NCBI GenBank assembly: GCA_964393615.1 | Contig: CAYMUR010000021.1 | Location: forward strand, 1 to 64,000 | Direction of reading: 5' to 3' | DNA: 64,000 bases | Origin: CAYMUR01 sp964393615 | Lineage (GTDB): Bacteria; Planctomycetota; Planctomycetia; Pirellulales; Pirellulaceae | Position numbers and translations under genes: made by a program | Part shown: positions 1-9,634 of the stretch, in pieces | Layout: each line of letters opens with the position of its first letter | Numbering within the stretch: position 1 is the stretch's first letter | The notes under the pieces: generated by a model | Database searches by the model: none | Told to the model about the DNA's origin: nothing | What the model saw: only the letters and a program-made list of their open reading frames with translations

Positions 1-1921
1 TGTCTGTTTCTACGACAAACGAGGCAGGCTCATACTCACCACGGCAGGCCATCATACTTATATCTGTCCCAATCCGACAAGCAGCAACGGGTAGTTCCTT
101 ATGCTCCTGGATGGCATAGTTATTGATCGCAGGCTCAACAATAAAAGTTGAGACCATATGGTATTTGTTTTCCAGGTATCTCCAAATGGCCTGACGGTTA
201 TCGGCACCAAGAGCCGTATCGTAAACAATAATCTCAGCTATCAGGGCATCAGGACCTACGTTGGACAGTGGACTGTCGTCTTCGGCGCCGATAATGAAAA
301 TTCCATCCATAGTGTCGGACTCTATGCCCGAATCTTGACTCGTGAAATCAAGATAACTTTTTTCACCCTGTACCCAGGTATAAATGTGATAGGTATCCGT
401 GTCATTGAAATCAAAGCCGGCAGCATCATTGACAAGAATCTGGTTGTTGTTCCAGAACAGTCTCTCACCGGTATTGCCAGAAACAATGTAGTTTTCTTCA
501 CTGGGCAATGCTAAGGACTTGAACTTTACAACGGCAAAGACCGAACCGGCATTCGCTAAACTTGATGTCAGAAAAAGGTGGTCGTCGGCCGCGTCAAAAT
601 CCACTGCCGCTCTGCCGCCAAAGGCATTGGCACGGTATATTGGCTGATAGCTGGTATTGAATTGTGCGGCATAGGGGCCTGCACGTGATGTCCATGTCTC
701 CACCGGAACGCCATCACTTAGACCAAGTGAACTTGCATCCAGATGAAGCAGCAGGCCGGCGGTAGTTGGTAATTCTGTAGTAGCTGAACACGGGTCAGAG
801 AAGCCGGTTTCGTTTTGACTGGGAGCATTATCGCGGGCTTTGGCCCTGAATGTGTATTCAGTTACCGGGTCCAGGCCTGTCGCCAAATAGTTCGGGTCTG
901 TTTGCCAATTACTGTTGGCATCGCCATCAGTTGTACATTCGAAGTAATACTGCACAGGCGGATTAACAGCATCCGTGGCAGCGGTGGCTGTCATAGTTAT
1001 ACTGTAGCCGTCAACCGCAACTGGCGGCTGCGCCCAGGTCATCGGGTCGGGTTCCGGCGGGTCAAATTCTATTATTCTTGCTGTAGAAACAAAACTGATG
1101 TTGTCGACTTCCTTAAGGCCTGGATTCGGAGCATGTATGTCGTTCCACGTCAAAGAAACACTCGAACAGGCTTGAAGTTTGGTCTTCCCGCCCGCGGTCA
1201 GTGGTATGACAAAGGTCGGGTTAAGTGATACCTGGGTTGCTCTATCAATAATATCGACACTGATAGTGTTAGCTAACTGGTCAAAGACAACCTTTACGGT
1301 AACAGCTACATTAGTGCCACCCATAAACCGATTGCCTACTCCAGGTGCTCCGCCATCAGTAACTCTGATAAAGCCCGTATCGTTCAAACCATCGTAAATT
1401 TGCCAGCCTCCTCTTGGACTAAAAATACTAGTTCCACCAGGGCCTATCATGAAGAAATTTACGCCGCCGTTAGTGCCGTCACAGATTCCAACACCACCCT
1501 CGCCACCGGTTTCGTATAAATTATCGGCAAAAAGGTCAGCCTTAAGTGTCATGATGTCATCTACCATGCCGGCGCCTACGGTTTTATAATGATGCGAGTT
1601 AGCGGCGGGCTGATGCGCTGTGCCGGTATCAAGATAGGGCACAGTAGTATTGTATCCAACACCAGCTCCAGATTTAGTCCAGCCGAGGTCATCCGCCAAT
1701 GCTGTGGTTCCGGAAGGGGCCGGCGGGCCCTCAAAATCTTCAAGGAAAACCGTCGCTGCCTGAACAGTATCAATAACACCAATCGCAAAAATAAATAAAA
1801 CCAAACACCGTTCGGAGAGTACGCCGAGATATTCCGCTTCGATTGCCCGTGATGGTCGGCCAGGTCCGCCAGGGTTACCTGCGGCAAACTGGCCATTCGA
1901 TTTTCGTCCGTTTCGTGCCAC
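1..1921 (-). CDS. LamG/fibronectin-III secreted protein with phage-type leader, 3' end beyond window
   Basis: One stop-free minus frame runs from a GTG at 1921 (preceded by CGGAGGAAAGACG, a good ribosome site) to the window edge, about 640 codons. The first ~39 residues (RKSNGQFAAGNPGGPGRPS region) resemble the DUF5681 leader of phage proteins. They run straight into a signal-peptide-like stretch (LVLFIFAIGVIDTVQA) and ATVFLEDFEG, the usual start of a mature planctomycete surface protein. After it come a LamG/concanavalin-like region, an Fn3-like segment (around WAQPPVAVDGYSITMTA), a second LamG-like domain (LLLHLDASSLGLSDG to WRYLENKY), and at the edge ACRGEYEPASFVVET, which matches the opening of DUF4091/GH123-like proteins. 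A secreted glycan-active protein is likely. The leader/signal junction near 1805 may be a real fusion or a chimeric join; if real, it would bury the signal peptide. Confidence 0.7.
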   Translation of the reverse strand, partial: MARNGRKSNGQFAAGNPGGPGRPSRAIEAEYLGVLSERCLVLFIFAIGVIDTVQAATVFLEDFEGPPAPSGTTALADDLGWTKSGAGVGYNTTVPYLDTGTAHQPAANSHHYKTVGAGMVDDIMTLKADLFADNLYETGGEGGVGICDGTNGGVNFFMIGPGGTSIFSPRGGWQIYDGLNDTGFIRVTDGGAPGVGNRFMGGTNVAVTVKVVFDQLANTISVDIIDRATQVSLNPTFVIPLTAGGKTKLQACSSVSLTWNDIHAPNPGLKEVDNISFVSTARIIEFDPPEPDPMTWAQPPVAVDGYSITMTATAATDAVNPPVQYYFECTTDGDANSNWQTDPNYLATGLDPVTEYTFRAKARDNAPSQNETGFSDPCSATTELPTTAGLLLHLDASSLGLSDGVPVETWTSRAGPYAAQFNTSYQPIYRANAFGGRAAVDFDAADDHLFLTSSLANAGSVFAVVKFKSLALPSEENYIVSGNTGERLFWNNNQILVNDAAGFDFNDTDTYHIYTWVQGEKSYLDFTSQDSGIESDTMDGIFIIGAEDDSPLSNVGPDALIAEIIVYDTALGADNRQAIWRYLENKYHMVSTFIVEPAINNYAIQEHKELPVAACRIGTDISMMACRGEYEPASFVVETD

Positions 1922-1935
1922 CGTCTTTCCTCCGA

Positions 1936-2073
1936 TTAAACAGTCCCCTTCGTTAACCTCCTAAACCACTCTAGATATTTTACCGTATAAGTCGCTGGGT
2001 GGCATGCCGTTTGTCGCCGTCTAGGTCCGCTAGAGTTGCGTGTGGCAGTCCGTTTGTTTGTTTGGTGTTCCAT
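1936..2073 (-). CDS. Small basic hypothetical protein, 45 aa
   Basis: A short minus frame starting MEHQTNKRTATRNSSG and ending WFRRLTKGTV. The ATG at 2073 has GGAGG seven bases upstream, and the stop at 1936 is followed within 15 bases by the ribosome site of the next gene. The tight spacing with its neighbours on the same strand fits a phage-like string of small genes. No family is recognised; it is basic and has no obvious membrane segment. The gene call rests on the ribosome site and spacing alone. Confidence 0.35.
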   Translation of the reverse strand: MEHQTNKRTATRNSSGPRRRQTACHPATYTVKYLEWFRRLTKGTV

Positions 2074-2127
2074 TACTCATCCTCCATTTAAAGCGTCACG
2101 CTCTATTCTGGGCTATGATATGGCATC

Positions 2128-2355
2128 CTATAGATCTTGCGCTGGAAAATAAAATGTACACTCTTGACCTAAACGGGGTGCCGTTTCGGTCAGGTGTGAA
2201 CCTATGGCTCCGGGCCGCATGATCCACCGTCCCCCAATCCGATACAGGTCGCCGGCGTCCAGCGTGGTGGGTGGCCAATGTTCGGCATCGGCCACCGGAA
2301 ACCACCGAAGATTGCCTTCGGCGTCTTTTACCGCCACCGTCTCCCGGTCGGTCAT
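2128..2355 (-). CDS. Hypothetical phage-like protein, 75 aa
   Basis: Begins MTDRETVAVKDAEGNLRWFP and contains ADAEHWPPTTLDAGDLYRIG, a soluble, codon-balanced sequence that looks truly coding. Its ATG overlaps the stop of the upstream frame (ATGA at 2352-2355), showing translational coupling. Base composition is visibly richer in G+C than the genes further right. No function is recognised. Together with the frame before it and the DUF5681-like leader after it, it suggests a fragment of a prophage or transposable cassette. Confidence 0.5.
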   Translation of the reverse strand: MTDRETVAVKDAEGNLRWFPVADAEHWPPTTLDAGDLYRIGGRWIMRPGAIGSHLTETAPRLGQECTFYFPAQDL

Positions 2356-2609
2356 CCCGCACCCCCATTCAGCAGCGTTCGGATCGCGTCCCGCTGCGCA
2401 TCGTCCAAGCGGATCGGGCAGGCGTGCAGCCAGGCCTTCAGAGGGTCGTTTTGTGCACCGAGTGCTTCGCTTTGGGAGGTGACACCGTTAGGAAGGCCGT
2501 CGTGGCGTGGCCGTACGTCATTCAGTCCAGCGGCGTAACACAGCGCGTCGCGACGCAGAAGGGCGTCGAAGTGGTATTTCCGTTCTCCGTAGTCTCGACA
2601 GGAGCATCT
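2352..2609 (-). pseudogene. C-terminal fragment of a small phage-like gene
   Basis: A minus frame of 85 residues (CSCRDYGERKYHFDALLRRD ... LLNGGAG) open from an in-frame stop at 2610-2612 with no start codon in a sensible place. It ends in an ATGA overlap with the next gene. The content looks coding (GERKYHFDALLRRDALCYAA), so it is read here as a 5'-truncated gene. Truncation falls where a PEP-CTERM scrap on the opposite strand begins, so 2605-2615 looks like a junction between unrelated sequences. Confidence 0.4.
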
Positions 2610-2614
2610 TCAAC

Positions 2615-2710
2615 GTTCTAGTGTCGAACCTTGCTCCGGAGGGTTACGGGGCTTCTGTCGTGCCGGAGCCATCTGTTTTTCTCTTGGCAGCACTGACCAT
2701 GATTCTGTAG
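2615..2710 (+). pseudogene. PEP-CTERM protein C-terminal scrap
   Basis: The plus frame reads FNVLVSNLAPEGYGAS, then VVPEPSVFLLAALTMIL and a TAG. VPEP followed by a hydrophobic stretch is the PEP-CTERM sorting signal. After the TAG the same frame continues GSFSVLRRT, the expected end of the membrane segment plus the arginine cluster. So the signal seems cut by a nonsense mutation, and the body of the protein is missing upstream. It is best read as the tail of a lost exosortase substrate. Confidence 0.4.
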
Positions 2711-2860
2711 GGATCGTTTTCTGTTTTGCGGCGAACGGTACCTCCCAAGTGTCCGGTTGTTGAAAACCTGAGTTGTTTTTAGACTCCTTTCGCCTTGAAA
2801 TCACTATTTCCTCCTGGTAGGCTCAGATCTGTCGGCGGAAATCAAATTCCCTATTCGTAG

Positions 2861-3001
2861 GTCGAGTGTCCGCCAGCTCACCAGTGGCAGCTCGAACTTG
2901 AATATTTCGCGGACTGGATTCTGCTGGACGAGTCAATCGGCCCACCAGCCGAGAACGGCCTGGCGCACATGCTGGTATTTTGTCGCTTCACCACAAAATA
3001 G
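2861..3001 (+). other. Short coding-like fragment before the DUF4091 gene
   Basis: The plus frame between two stops reads VECPPAHQWQLELEYFADWI, then LLDESIGPPAENGLAHMLVF and ends at TAG 2999-3001. It has protein-like composition but no start codon or ribosome site, and I do not recognise it. It is probably one more gene remnant. The rest of 2711-3074 shows no gene. Confidence 0.2.
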
Positions 3002-3074
3002 AGTTCCTGCCGGTCCTTATTCCTTTGAGTCCATCGTTTGAGCGTCTAAAGATTTTAGTCAGGGGAAACAAGTT

Positions 3075-5307
3075 ATGAATCGTCAATTGATTAATTCGGC
3101 TATCGTGTTGGCGATCGTTGTTTGGTTTTGTGACGCTGCGATCGCCCAAATTGATCTATCCGAACACAACGTGATTCCCAACCCTTCCTTCGAACGGGGA
3201 AAGGACTGGCCCGAGAGCTGGTCACGCATACGCCGGGAAGGCGGGGATAGGGTGCAATTCAAATGGGATGATGTTAGCGCACATAGCGGCCAGCGCTCGA
3301 TATTGATCTACAGCGAGCCGATGGATGCAACGTCCTGGGGCGCCTTCTGGTGCGATCTGCCTCTCAGGGGTGGCATCAAATGGTATTTCTCCGGTTGGTG
3401 GAAGAGCGAGGGGATCACTCAGGGGGGGCTAACTGGCTGGCTGTGGAATGGAAAGTGGGGTTCGCCTATCGGGGCGTTTGGAGGTGCTTCCGCCACGTCA
3501 GATTGGTGCGAAGCGGCGGGCATCATCGACGTCGCGAACGGGGATACATCCGTTCCCCTGGGGGTGGAGCTGCGCCGAGCCTCTGGCAGAGGATGGGCCG
3601 ATGACCTCCTTGCGGTGCCATATTTCCTCAAATTGACGGCGGACTTGCAGGTCAATGTTAGTAAATTCTCTGCGCAGGAACTGGCATCAGGCCCTGCAGA
3701 TTTGCACAACTGGCAGGAAGAACTTTCCCAGCTCAGCACAGAGGTTGTTCGTTGGCGCAATGAGCCTATCGAACGATTGCAGGAGTACGAGCGCAAGGCG
3801 ATGGATCTTGAGGTAAGGCTGGAAAAAATCGAAAACCGTATCGCTGTGGCGCGGTTTACTGAGCCGTTGATAGCGGGTTACTACGCGCCGGTCACCTCTG
3901 TCTATCGAGCGCCGATTGAATGGCCGGCAAGTGATTTCGATCAGTCGGTTATCATCCGAGCCATGCGGGGCGAAACAGAATCTTTTCAATTGGCTTTACT
4001 CTCCCCCGACATAGCCATGGAACGGGTCGAGATTGCCATCGATGGACTGATAAGCGCATCCGGCAAGAGCATTGCGCCCGAACAGATCAAGGTCTATCGA
4101 GTGGATTATGTCAAATACCAAACACCGGTCAGAACACACGGTAATCTGTGGCCGGACGTACTGGTGCCTTCCAGAGAATTCCAGTTAAGCGCTGGTCATG
4201 TTCAGCCGGTCTGGATCGATATCGAAGTACCGCGAAACCAGGCACCGGGCACTTACGATGGTCGCGTTCGCGTCGTTGGTCCCGCTGGTATCCGCTTGGA
4301 AAAACCTGTGCAAGTCATCGTCTACCGGCCCGTTCTGCCCCGTCCGACCCACATGAAGGCGGTGATGACCACTGTTCCGAACTATCACGTGCATAACCAG
4401 GAAGAGAGGGAACGGATTGCCTTTGAAAGAGTTTCCTTTCTGGCGCGGCATCACGTGAGGCCTCATCTCAAGTTCCAGGAAGTCGACTTCATGCTCAAGG
4501 CCTACGAGATGATCAGGAATGACTTTGGGTTCAAGTGGTTTGGAATGGAGGGCTTGGGAGAGGATGACAAGCAACGGTTGTACGACACCGCCATCATGGA
4601 AGGTTGGATAGACGGGTTGTATTGCAATGTCTGGGACGAAGCACCTGGCGACCAGGCCGTTCCCCAGTATCGGGATTTCAAAAAGAAATATCCGCTGGCG
4701 AAGACACTGCTGACACTGTCTGAGGCCCGCACAGCGATAAGACCGTACCAGGACGTTGTCGACGTTTGGTGCCCAGATGCCACCAATTGGAAACGTGACC
4801 CCGAGTTCCACCTGTCGCGCAAATACCGGTGGCATTACTTCTGTATGACCGGTGCGATTAACCATCCGACAAGGTGGCGCAGCGCGACCGGAACCGAAGC
4901 CTGGAAAATGAAAGCCGAAGGGGAGGAGGTGACGATGGGTAAGGTGGAAGGCCGAAGGCTTCTTCTACTGGTGTGCCATCGCCAGTACGGCATTCTATGC
5001 CCTCGATGGCGATGACCAATGGGTGCTCACGCGTGCGGGAGACGGCGGGATCGTTTATCCCGACCCGCGTTCTCCTATTAGCCTGTATGGCTCGATTCGC
5101 CTGAAGCACACGCGCGATGGTATTGAGGATTGGGAGCTGTTCCACCACCTGAGGGAACTTGTTGATCAGCGTGGCGATCCTGATCTGAAAACTCGAGCGA
5201 AGCATTTGCTGCAGTTAGAGCCGCAGGGGTACGAGCCATATCCACAGCTAATACGCCGAGTACGAAGAGAGGCTTTTGAACTGGTAGAAGCATTGGAGAC
5301 GAGATGA
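3075..5307 (+). pseudogene. DUF4091 / GH123-like secreted protein, frameshifted
   Basis: Starts MNRQLINSAIVLAIVVWF with a clear signal peptide ending near AIA-Q, then a carbohydrate-binding-like domain (NVIPNPSFERGKDWPESW), a short coiled-coil, an N-terminal domain (IIRAMRGETESFQLALL) and a catalytic-type domain with LYCNVWDEAPGD, where the D-E pair matches the GH123-type acidic dyad. The first frame stops at 5015. The expected continuation (WKAEGFFYWCAIASTAFYAL ... RAGDGGIVYPDP ... EDWELFHHL) is in another frame from about 4930 to 5307. The switch lies at 4928-4960, where TGGAAAATGAAAGCCGAAGG is imperfectly repeated 43 bases later as TGGAAGGCCGAAGG. A 43-base insertion would shift the frame. 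The whole would be about 740 residues. It may be a pseudogene or an assembly error. Confidence 0.7.
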
Positions 5308-5378
5308 AGAAACGACAGCGTTCCCAGGAGCGTCGTAGGTACATGCTGTTCTACGATTCACGCGAGCCGCGACAATGA

Positions 5379-5846
5379 TTTCTCACGGCCGATTCTCGTT
5401 GTTCGTATTGCTCCGGCTTTGAACCCTACAACCGAGTCCTCTACGACTACTGTGGCTCCGCGGTCCCGCACGAGGCGGATGATCCGCAACGTCTCGGCAT
5501 GGAAATCGGGTTGGCGACGCTACGACGGGACGGTTGGGTTTCCATGGACGCTGGACCGCAGCAAGGCTCTCTGACGATCAGACCATTTGTACATCCCGGT
5601 GGCACGCTGTGCATGAATGCCGATGCGATGGAGGGTGCGGTGAGGGTGGAATATTTGGATGCCTCCGGACGAACACTCGCTGAAAATGCCACATCGACGA
5701 AGATTACAGGAGATCATATCCGTCAGACCGTACCGTTTCCCCAGGGGACAGATAGTCGCCTTCAGGGAACGCAGGTACGGCTACGACTTTCAGCGGTCGA
5801 TGTGAAGCGTACGGGTTTTGGTACGAATAGGGGGCGTTACGGTTGA
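5379..5846 (+). pseudogene. C-terminal fragment of a GH32-like glycosyl hydrolase
   Basis: The open plus frame begins after a TGA at 5376-5378 and reads through SGFEPYNRVLYDYCGSAVPH, RLGMEIGLATLRRDGWVSMD and FVHPGGTLCMNADA to a stop at 5846. The motif of 'short sugar-like loop, IGLATLRRDG.VSLDAG, then beta-sandwich (VRVEYLDASGRTL, ITGDHIRQTV, VRLRLSAVDV)' is the usual C-terminal end of planctomycete GH32/five-bladed-propeller-type hydrolases. The catalytic part is absent and no start is present, so this is a remnant. It follows the broken DUF4091 gene by 70 bases, which suggests a decaying glycan-use locus. Confidence 0.55.
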
Positions 5847-5875
5847 ATTGCCTCGTTGTAAAGTCGTCAAACCAC

Positions 5876-5904
5876 GCGTCATTTCGCCTCGACGGGCGTG
5901 ACGC
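5876..5904. terminator. Hairpin after the GH32-like remnant
   Basis: GCGTCA and TGACGC form an outer 6-bp stem with an inner CGCC/GGCG stem. There is no T tract, so it is a weak terminator candidate. The rest of 5847-6147 shows no gene. Confidence 0.25.
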
Positions 5905-6147
5905 ACAAAGTCAGGGCCACTTTCAGTATAGTTCTCGTAGAAAGTAAAAATGGAGCGCGGAAAGGACGTACCTTCCACGGTGAGGCCTGTCGCGGTCCCG
6001 TCACGTAACGAAAAGCTCAACCTCTCGCTTTGCCAAGCAGAGTCTTGGAGCCATGAAGAGTCGTTCAAACCCCCACTCACGTGGGCCAATCTGACGAAAC
6101 GGCACAGCCCTTGTCTTAATACAAATGACCGACAGCTTGTTCTGTTT

Positions 6148-6984
6148 CTAGGAGCGTTTGCTGCGAACCATCGGGAACAGCGCCAACGCGGCCAGGATGA
6201 GCAACGAACAGGTTGATGGCTCAGGAATCGGAGCCCAGGTGCCCGCGGTGAGGGCATAATAGTCGGCTTCGAAGTTTGGATAGTCTGAATTAAAGCTGCC
6301 GGTTGTAAAATTGGACCCGCTATCTGAAAAACCGGTGACTCCATCCTCAATGATCACTCCATCGCGCCATAAACTCCACTTGTTTTCGCCTGGGTGCTTG
6401 GCGAGACGGTAGGTATGAAACGCGTCGCTGGCATCTGCAGTGAGAACTGCTGGCTCGGTATAAGCTATCGCGGTTGACCGGCCTGTATAGATTGCATCTG
6501 GGTGTATCTTTACGCCGTGCATGTTACCATCGATGTTGGCCCGAAAATCGAAAGAAGCGACGTTCACCTTCACCCGAAATTCCACCGTATGGCCTGCTGC
6601 GGCCGATTGGGTAGCATTGAAAATTTCAGACCCATAAAACTCATGGTAGAGGACTGAACCATCGAGGGTCATGATCCCATTCGCGAAAGTACCACCCCCG
6701 TTGCCCCAACCAGATCCACTGGACCATTGCCAATCGTTGGTTCCATTGCTGTCCAGGTCCTGGCCGGTTGGATCCACGTCCATGTTGTACACGTAATCGA
6801 AGCTGGAAGCGTCTTTGGTTAGAAGAGTTCCGAAGGCTTGCGTGGTAGCCAGACCATGTGCCGCAACACACAACGTCAGTAATATTTTACACATTTCTTT
6901 GACGAATGTTTGTTTTCTCGCAATTCTTGTTGTACTTGCCAGAGTTTCCAATCGCGTCAAATCGCTAGAATTTTTCTTAAACAT
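6148..6984 (-). CDS. PEP-CTERM protein, paralogue 1
   Basis: About 278 residues. The start chosen is the ATG at 6984, which has AAAGGA seven bases upstream; an ATG at 6894 gives a shorter signal peptide (MCKILLTLCVAAHGLATTQA). The mature part is a concanavalin/LamG-like beta-sandwich (DPTGQDLDSNGTNDWQW, SSGSGWGNGGGTF, HTVEFRVKVNVASFDFRA). It ends PIPEPSTCSLLILAALALF then RSKRS: the PEP motif, a membrane helix and an arginine cluster. In this family the signal is read by an exosortase and the protein is anchored or exported. Its core is almost identical in DNA to the next gene. No exosortase is in the window. Confidence 0.85.
   Translation of the reverse strand: MFKKNSSDLTRLETLASTTRIARKQTFVKEMCKILLTLCVAAHGLATTQAFGTLLTKDASSFDYVYNMDVDPTGQDLDSNGTNDWQWSSGSGWGNGGGTFANGIMTLDGSVLYHEFYGSEIFNATQSAAAGHTVEFRVKVNVASFDFRANIDGNMHGVKIHPDAIYTGRSTAIAYTEPAVLTADASDAFHTYRLAKHPGENKWSLWRDGVIIEDGVTGFSDSGSNFTTGSFNSDYPNFEADYYALTAGTWAPIPEPSTCSLLILAALALFPMVRSKRS
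6230..6813 (-). repeat. 584-bp direct repeat, copy 1
   Basis: Aligns without gaps to 7953-8536 at a constant offset of 1723 bases. By eye 6251-6727 shows no mismatch; differences cluster at both ends (near 6241-6250 and 6729-6800). It lies inside paralogue 1. Confidence 0.9.
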
Positions 6985-7306
6985 TTTCATGTCCTTTCTT
7001 TCATTAGCTTTTGAATTGTCCGTAAAAAAATGATAGGAAATTAAAAAACAACAACAAACAATAACAGTTGGCACAGCCGAAATTCTATCCAGTTCAACAC
7101 TGCACAACGGGTACCCCTAGGCGGGGGTGAGCCAGATTGGGCGTTGTTGGTGGACGGACATGGCCGTGACGACAAAGTGTGAAAATACACTAGGATAATC
7201 TTCAAATATAATTTTTACCTTTCTGTTGAGATTAGAAATGGTTAACATCACTAGTCACCAAGATTTGCTGTTTTGTTTTGTTTCTCTTTTGCGATGTGGT
7301 ATTTTC

Positions 7307-8644
7307 TCATCCGATTCGGTGTCGCAAAACGATTACGGCCAATAGGCCCCATACGAACAACAACACGCTACCTGGTTCGGGGACGGCGGAAACCTGCGTA
7401 TTGTTGCCAGGAGAAATCGTACCACTCTCGTTATGTACATCACCACCGACGGTACCAACACCGGTGACAGTGCCTTCATGGACATCCAATCTACCCCCGT
7501 CCGTGGTCAGCAGATTGTTGATCGACATCGTGCCCGCCCCCGTCTTGGTGAGAGTGTTACCCATCAAGTTCAAAGCATGGTTAAAACTCAAGGTGCTATT
7601 CGAGGCAACTTCCACCGTCGTGTCGCTCTTCAAATTTGTGACCACTAGAAGCTGGTGGGACCCGTCCAAAACGGAAATGGAGGGCAATTCCAAAAAAGAG
7701 GTACTTGCCTCAAGGTGAATGCTTCCCAGACCCGCAATGCCATAACTGGTGGAATGATCAAAGGTGATGGTATTAATCGTCACGTCGGTGTCGACAACCA
7801 CGGTAGTGGGTGCCGAGGTCGCGTTACCGAATGTGGCAGTATGGGCTGACGTTAATGGAGCTTCAAAAGTATTCCAATTAGTGTTATCGGTCCAGGCGCC
7901 AGTCCCATTGTTGGTCCAGCTCCCGTTTAGTTGGGGTGACGGATTGGTACTAGGAGCCCAGGCGCCCGAGGTGAGGGCATAATAGTCGGCTTCGAAGTTT
8001 GGATAGTCTGAATTAAAGCTGCCGGTTGTAAAATTGGACCCGCTATCTGAAAAACCGGTGACTCCATCCTCAATGATCACTCCATCGCGCCATAAACTCC
8101 ACTTGTTTTCGCCTGGGTGCTTGGCGAGACGGTAGGTATGAAACGCGTCGCTGGCATCTGCAGTGAGAACTGCTGGCTCGGTATAAGCTATCGCGGTTGA
8201 CCGGCCTGTATAGATTGCATCTGGGTGTATCTTTACGCCGTGCATGTTACCATCGATGTTGGCCCGAAAATCGAAAGAAGCGACGTTCACCTTCACCCGA
8301 AATTCCACCGTATGGCCTGCTGCGGCCGATTGGGTAGCATTGAAAATTTCAGACCCATAAAACTCATGGTAGAGGACTGAACCATCGAGGGTCATGATCC
8401 CATTCGCGAAAGTACCACCCCCGTTGCCCCAACCAGATCCACTGGACCATTCCCAGTCGTTGGCTCCATTGTCGTCCAGGTCCTGGCCGGTTGGATCCAC
8501 GTCCATGTGGTACACGTAATCGAAGCTGGAAGCGTCGAGGGGCAGGAGATCTCCGAAGGCCTGCATGTTTGCCAAACTGCATGCCAGGAGACACAACTTC
8601 AGTAAAACGTTACACGATTGCTTGACAGTTGTTGTAATCGGCAT
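7307..8644 (-). CDS. PEP-CTERM protein with beta-strand repeat domain, paralogue 2
   Basis: 445 residues, ATG at 8644 with AAAGGAAACTTGAC upstream. A signal peptide (NVLLKLCLLACSLANMQA) precedes the same LamG-like module as paralogue 1. It then gains ~200 residues of autotransporter-type beta-helix repeat (WTNNGTGAWTDNTNW, TATFGNATSAPTTVVVD, NTLTKTGAGTMSINNLL, GTVGGDVHNESGTISPGNN). It ends AVPEPGSVLLFVWGLLAV then RHRIG, the PEP-CTERM signal. It is probably an exported surface protein. Paralogue 1 looks like the same gene with the repeat domain missing and a different sorting signal, so the two share only the front module. They are tandem on the same strand, 322 bases apart. Confidence 0.85.
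   Translation of the reverse strand: MPITTTVKQSCNVLLKLCLLACSLANMQAFGDLLPLDASSFDYVYHMDVDPTGQDLDDNGANDWEWSSGSGWGNGGGTFANGIMTLDGSVLYHEFYGSEIFNATQSAAAGHTVEFRVKVNVASFDFRANIDGNMHGVKIHPDAIYTGRSTAIAYTEPAVLTADASDAFHTYRLAKHPGENKWSLWRDGVIIEDGVTGFSDSGSNFTTGSFNSDYPNFEADYYALTSGAWAPSTNPSPQLNGSWTNNGTGAWTDNTNWNTFEAPLTSAHTATFGNATSAPTTVVVDTDVTINTITFDHSTSYGIAGLGSIHLEASTSFLELPSISVLDGSHQLLVVTNLKSDTTVEVASNSTLSFNHALNLMGNTLTKTGAGTMSINNLLTTDGGRLDVHEGTVTGVGTVGGDVHNESGTISPGNNTQVSAVPEPGSVLLFVWGLLAVIVLRHRIG
7953..8536 (-). repeat. 584-bp direct repeat, copy 2
   Basis: Partner of 6230-6813. The identical core is 7974-8450, which suggests recent duplication or gene conversion. Divergence rises outside the shared module. 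Confidence 0.9.
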
Positions 8645-9634
8645 GTCAAGTTTCCTTTGAATGAAGAGAATCTACGTCAGACCGTGACTCCTACCCCCTT
8701 TTTTGCTGGTGTGGGGACAAAGTGGCAGCGGTTACTGGAAAAGTGACCCGAAACAAAAAATGCTCGATCACACTGGCTCTCCCCACCCTTCAGCCGGGCA
8801 GCTTGGTCAGTACGAACGAGCACCTTTATAATTTTACTCACCGTTGCAAGGATCTCGCGAGGCGAGTACCTGTGTGAATATGTTAGTGTCATTAGGCCGG
8901 CCTGTGCTTGAAACCTATCATTAAACTCTCCAGTATTATGATTAAAAATCGCTTCGGTGTCAATCTTTGGGATGAGATTTTCGGCGATAGGTAGAATTTT
9001 TTCTATGGTGTGCGATATATCAGAAATTTTCAGGCGAATCTTGCTCAGCTCAGGGATGCCGCTGACTGGCGGGAAAGGGCATTTTTCCGAAACCTGCGCT
9101 CGAATCGTGGTTTGAATATTTTGAATCGTCCGATCTGGAATTCACTGTCAAAAAAGATGACAACGAGTTTACGGTTGTTGTGAATCGGCCCTAAGTCATC
9201 ACGACGTCCTTTAAGGCAGCGAATTGTTCCGTTGCAAAGCAACATCGTGCTCTGCAAAAAGCGGCCAATTGTTCTACCTTCACCTCACTGCGGCGGTGAA
9301 AAGGCCGATGCTGCTAGCGCGGCGTGATTCCGCACAGCTCGTAAACCGTGCGAATAGTTCCATTCTTTTCGAGGCCATAATCTGACAGAAAAGAAACAAA
9401 TCTGCTCAGCTAAACTGTATGCTAGTGTTTTTTTGATCTGAGCGGGCAACTGGTGCAGTCCTTCAATGACGATACGGACTGCCTATTACCCCTTCAATGG
9501 ATCTCGGGCTACAAGAGCCTCTCTTCACCAACGATATGCTGCCTGCTGCGCTGGCACCTCCCAGCGGGACTTTGCGTACGCTTACTTCAAATGTGGGGGT
9601 TTGGGGCTCATTGAATCGATTGACCACTTCTTTG
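8645..9634. other. Gene-poor stretch with coding remnants
   Basis: No intact gene is seen. On plus, a frame ending at TAA 9192-9194 reads PALESWFEYFESSDLEFTV then KKDDNEFTVVVNRP, clearly protein-like. Its upstream part (ATG CCG CTG ACT GGC GGG at 9057) is in another frame, so a frameshift lies near 9075. On minus, 9314-9412 reads SDYGLEKNGTIRTVYELCG then ITPR-stop with no start. An inverted repeat TTCACC...GGTGAA lies at about 9280-9300. These look like scraps of decayed genes; no family is recognised. Confidence 0.35.

Noticed and set aside
158..1228. Plus-strand frames of 118 and 137 aa
   Set aside because: They are antisense to the long minus-strand LamG/Fn3 frame, which has clear domain content.
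4185..4865. 226-aa minus frame inside the DUF4091 gene
   Set aside because: Antisense shadow; the plus frame has the family motifs.
7068..7074. Sigma-54-like TTGGCAC before the PEP-CTERM genes
   Set aside because: It points away from the minus-strand gene and lacks the TTGC half.
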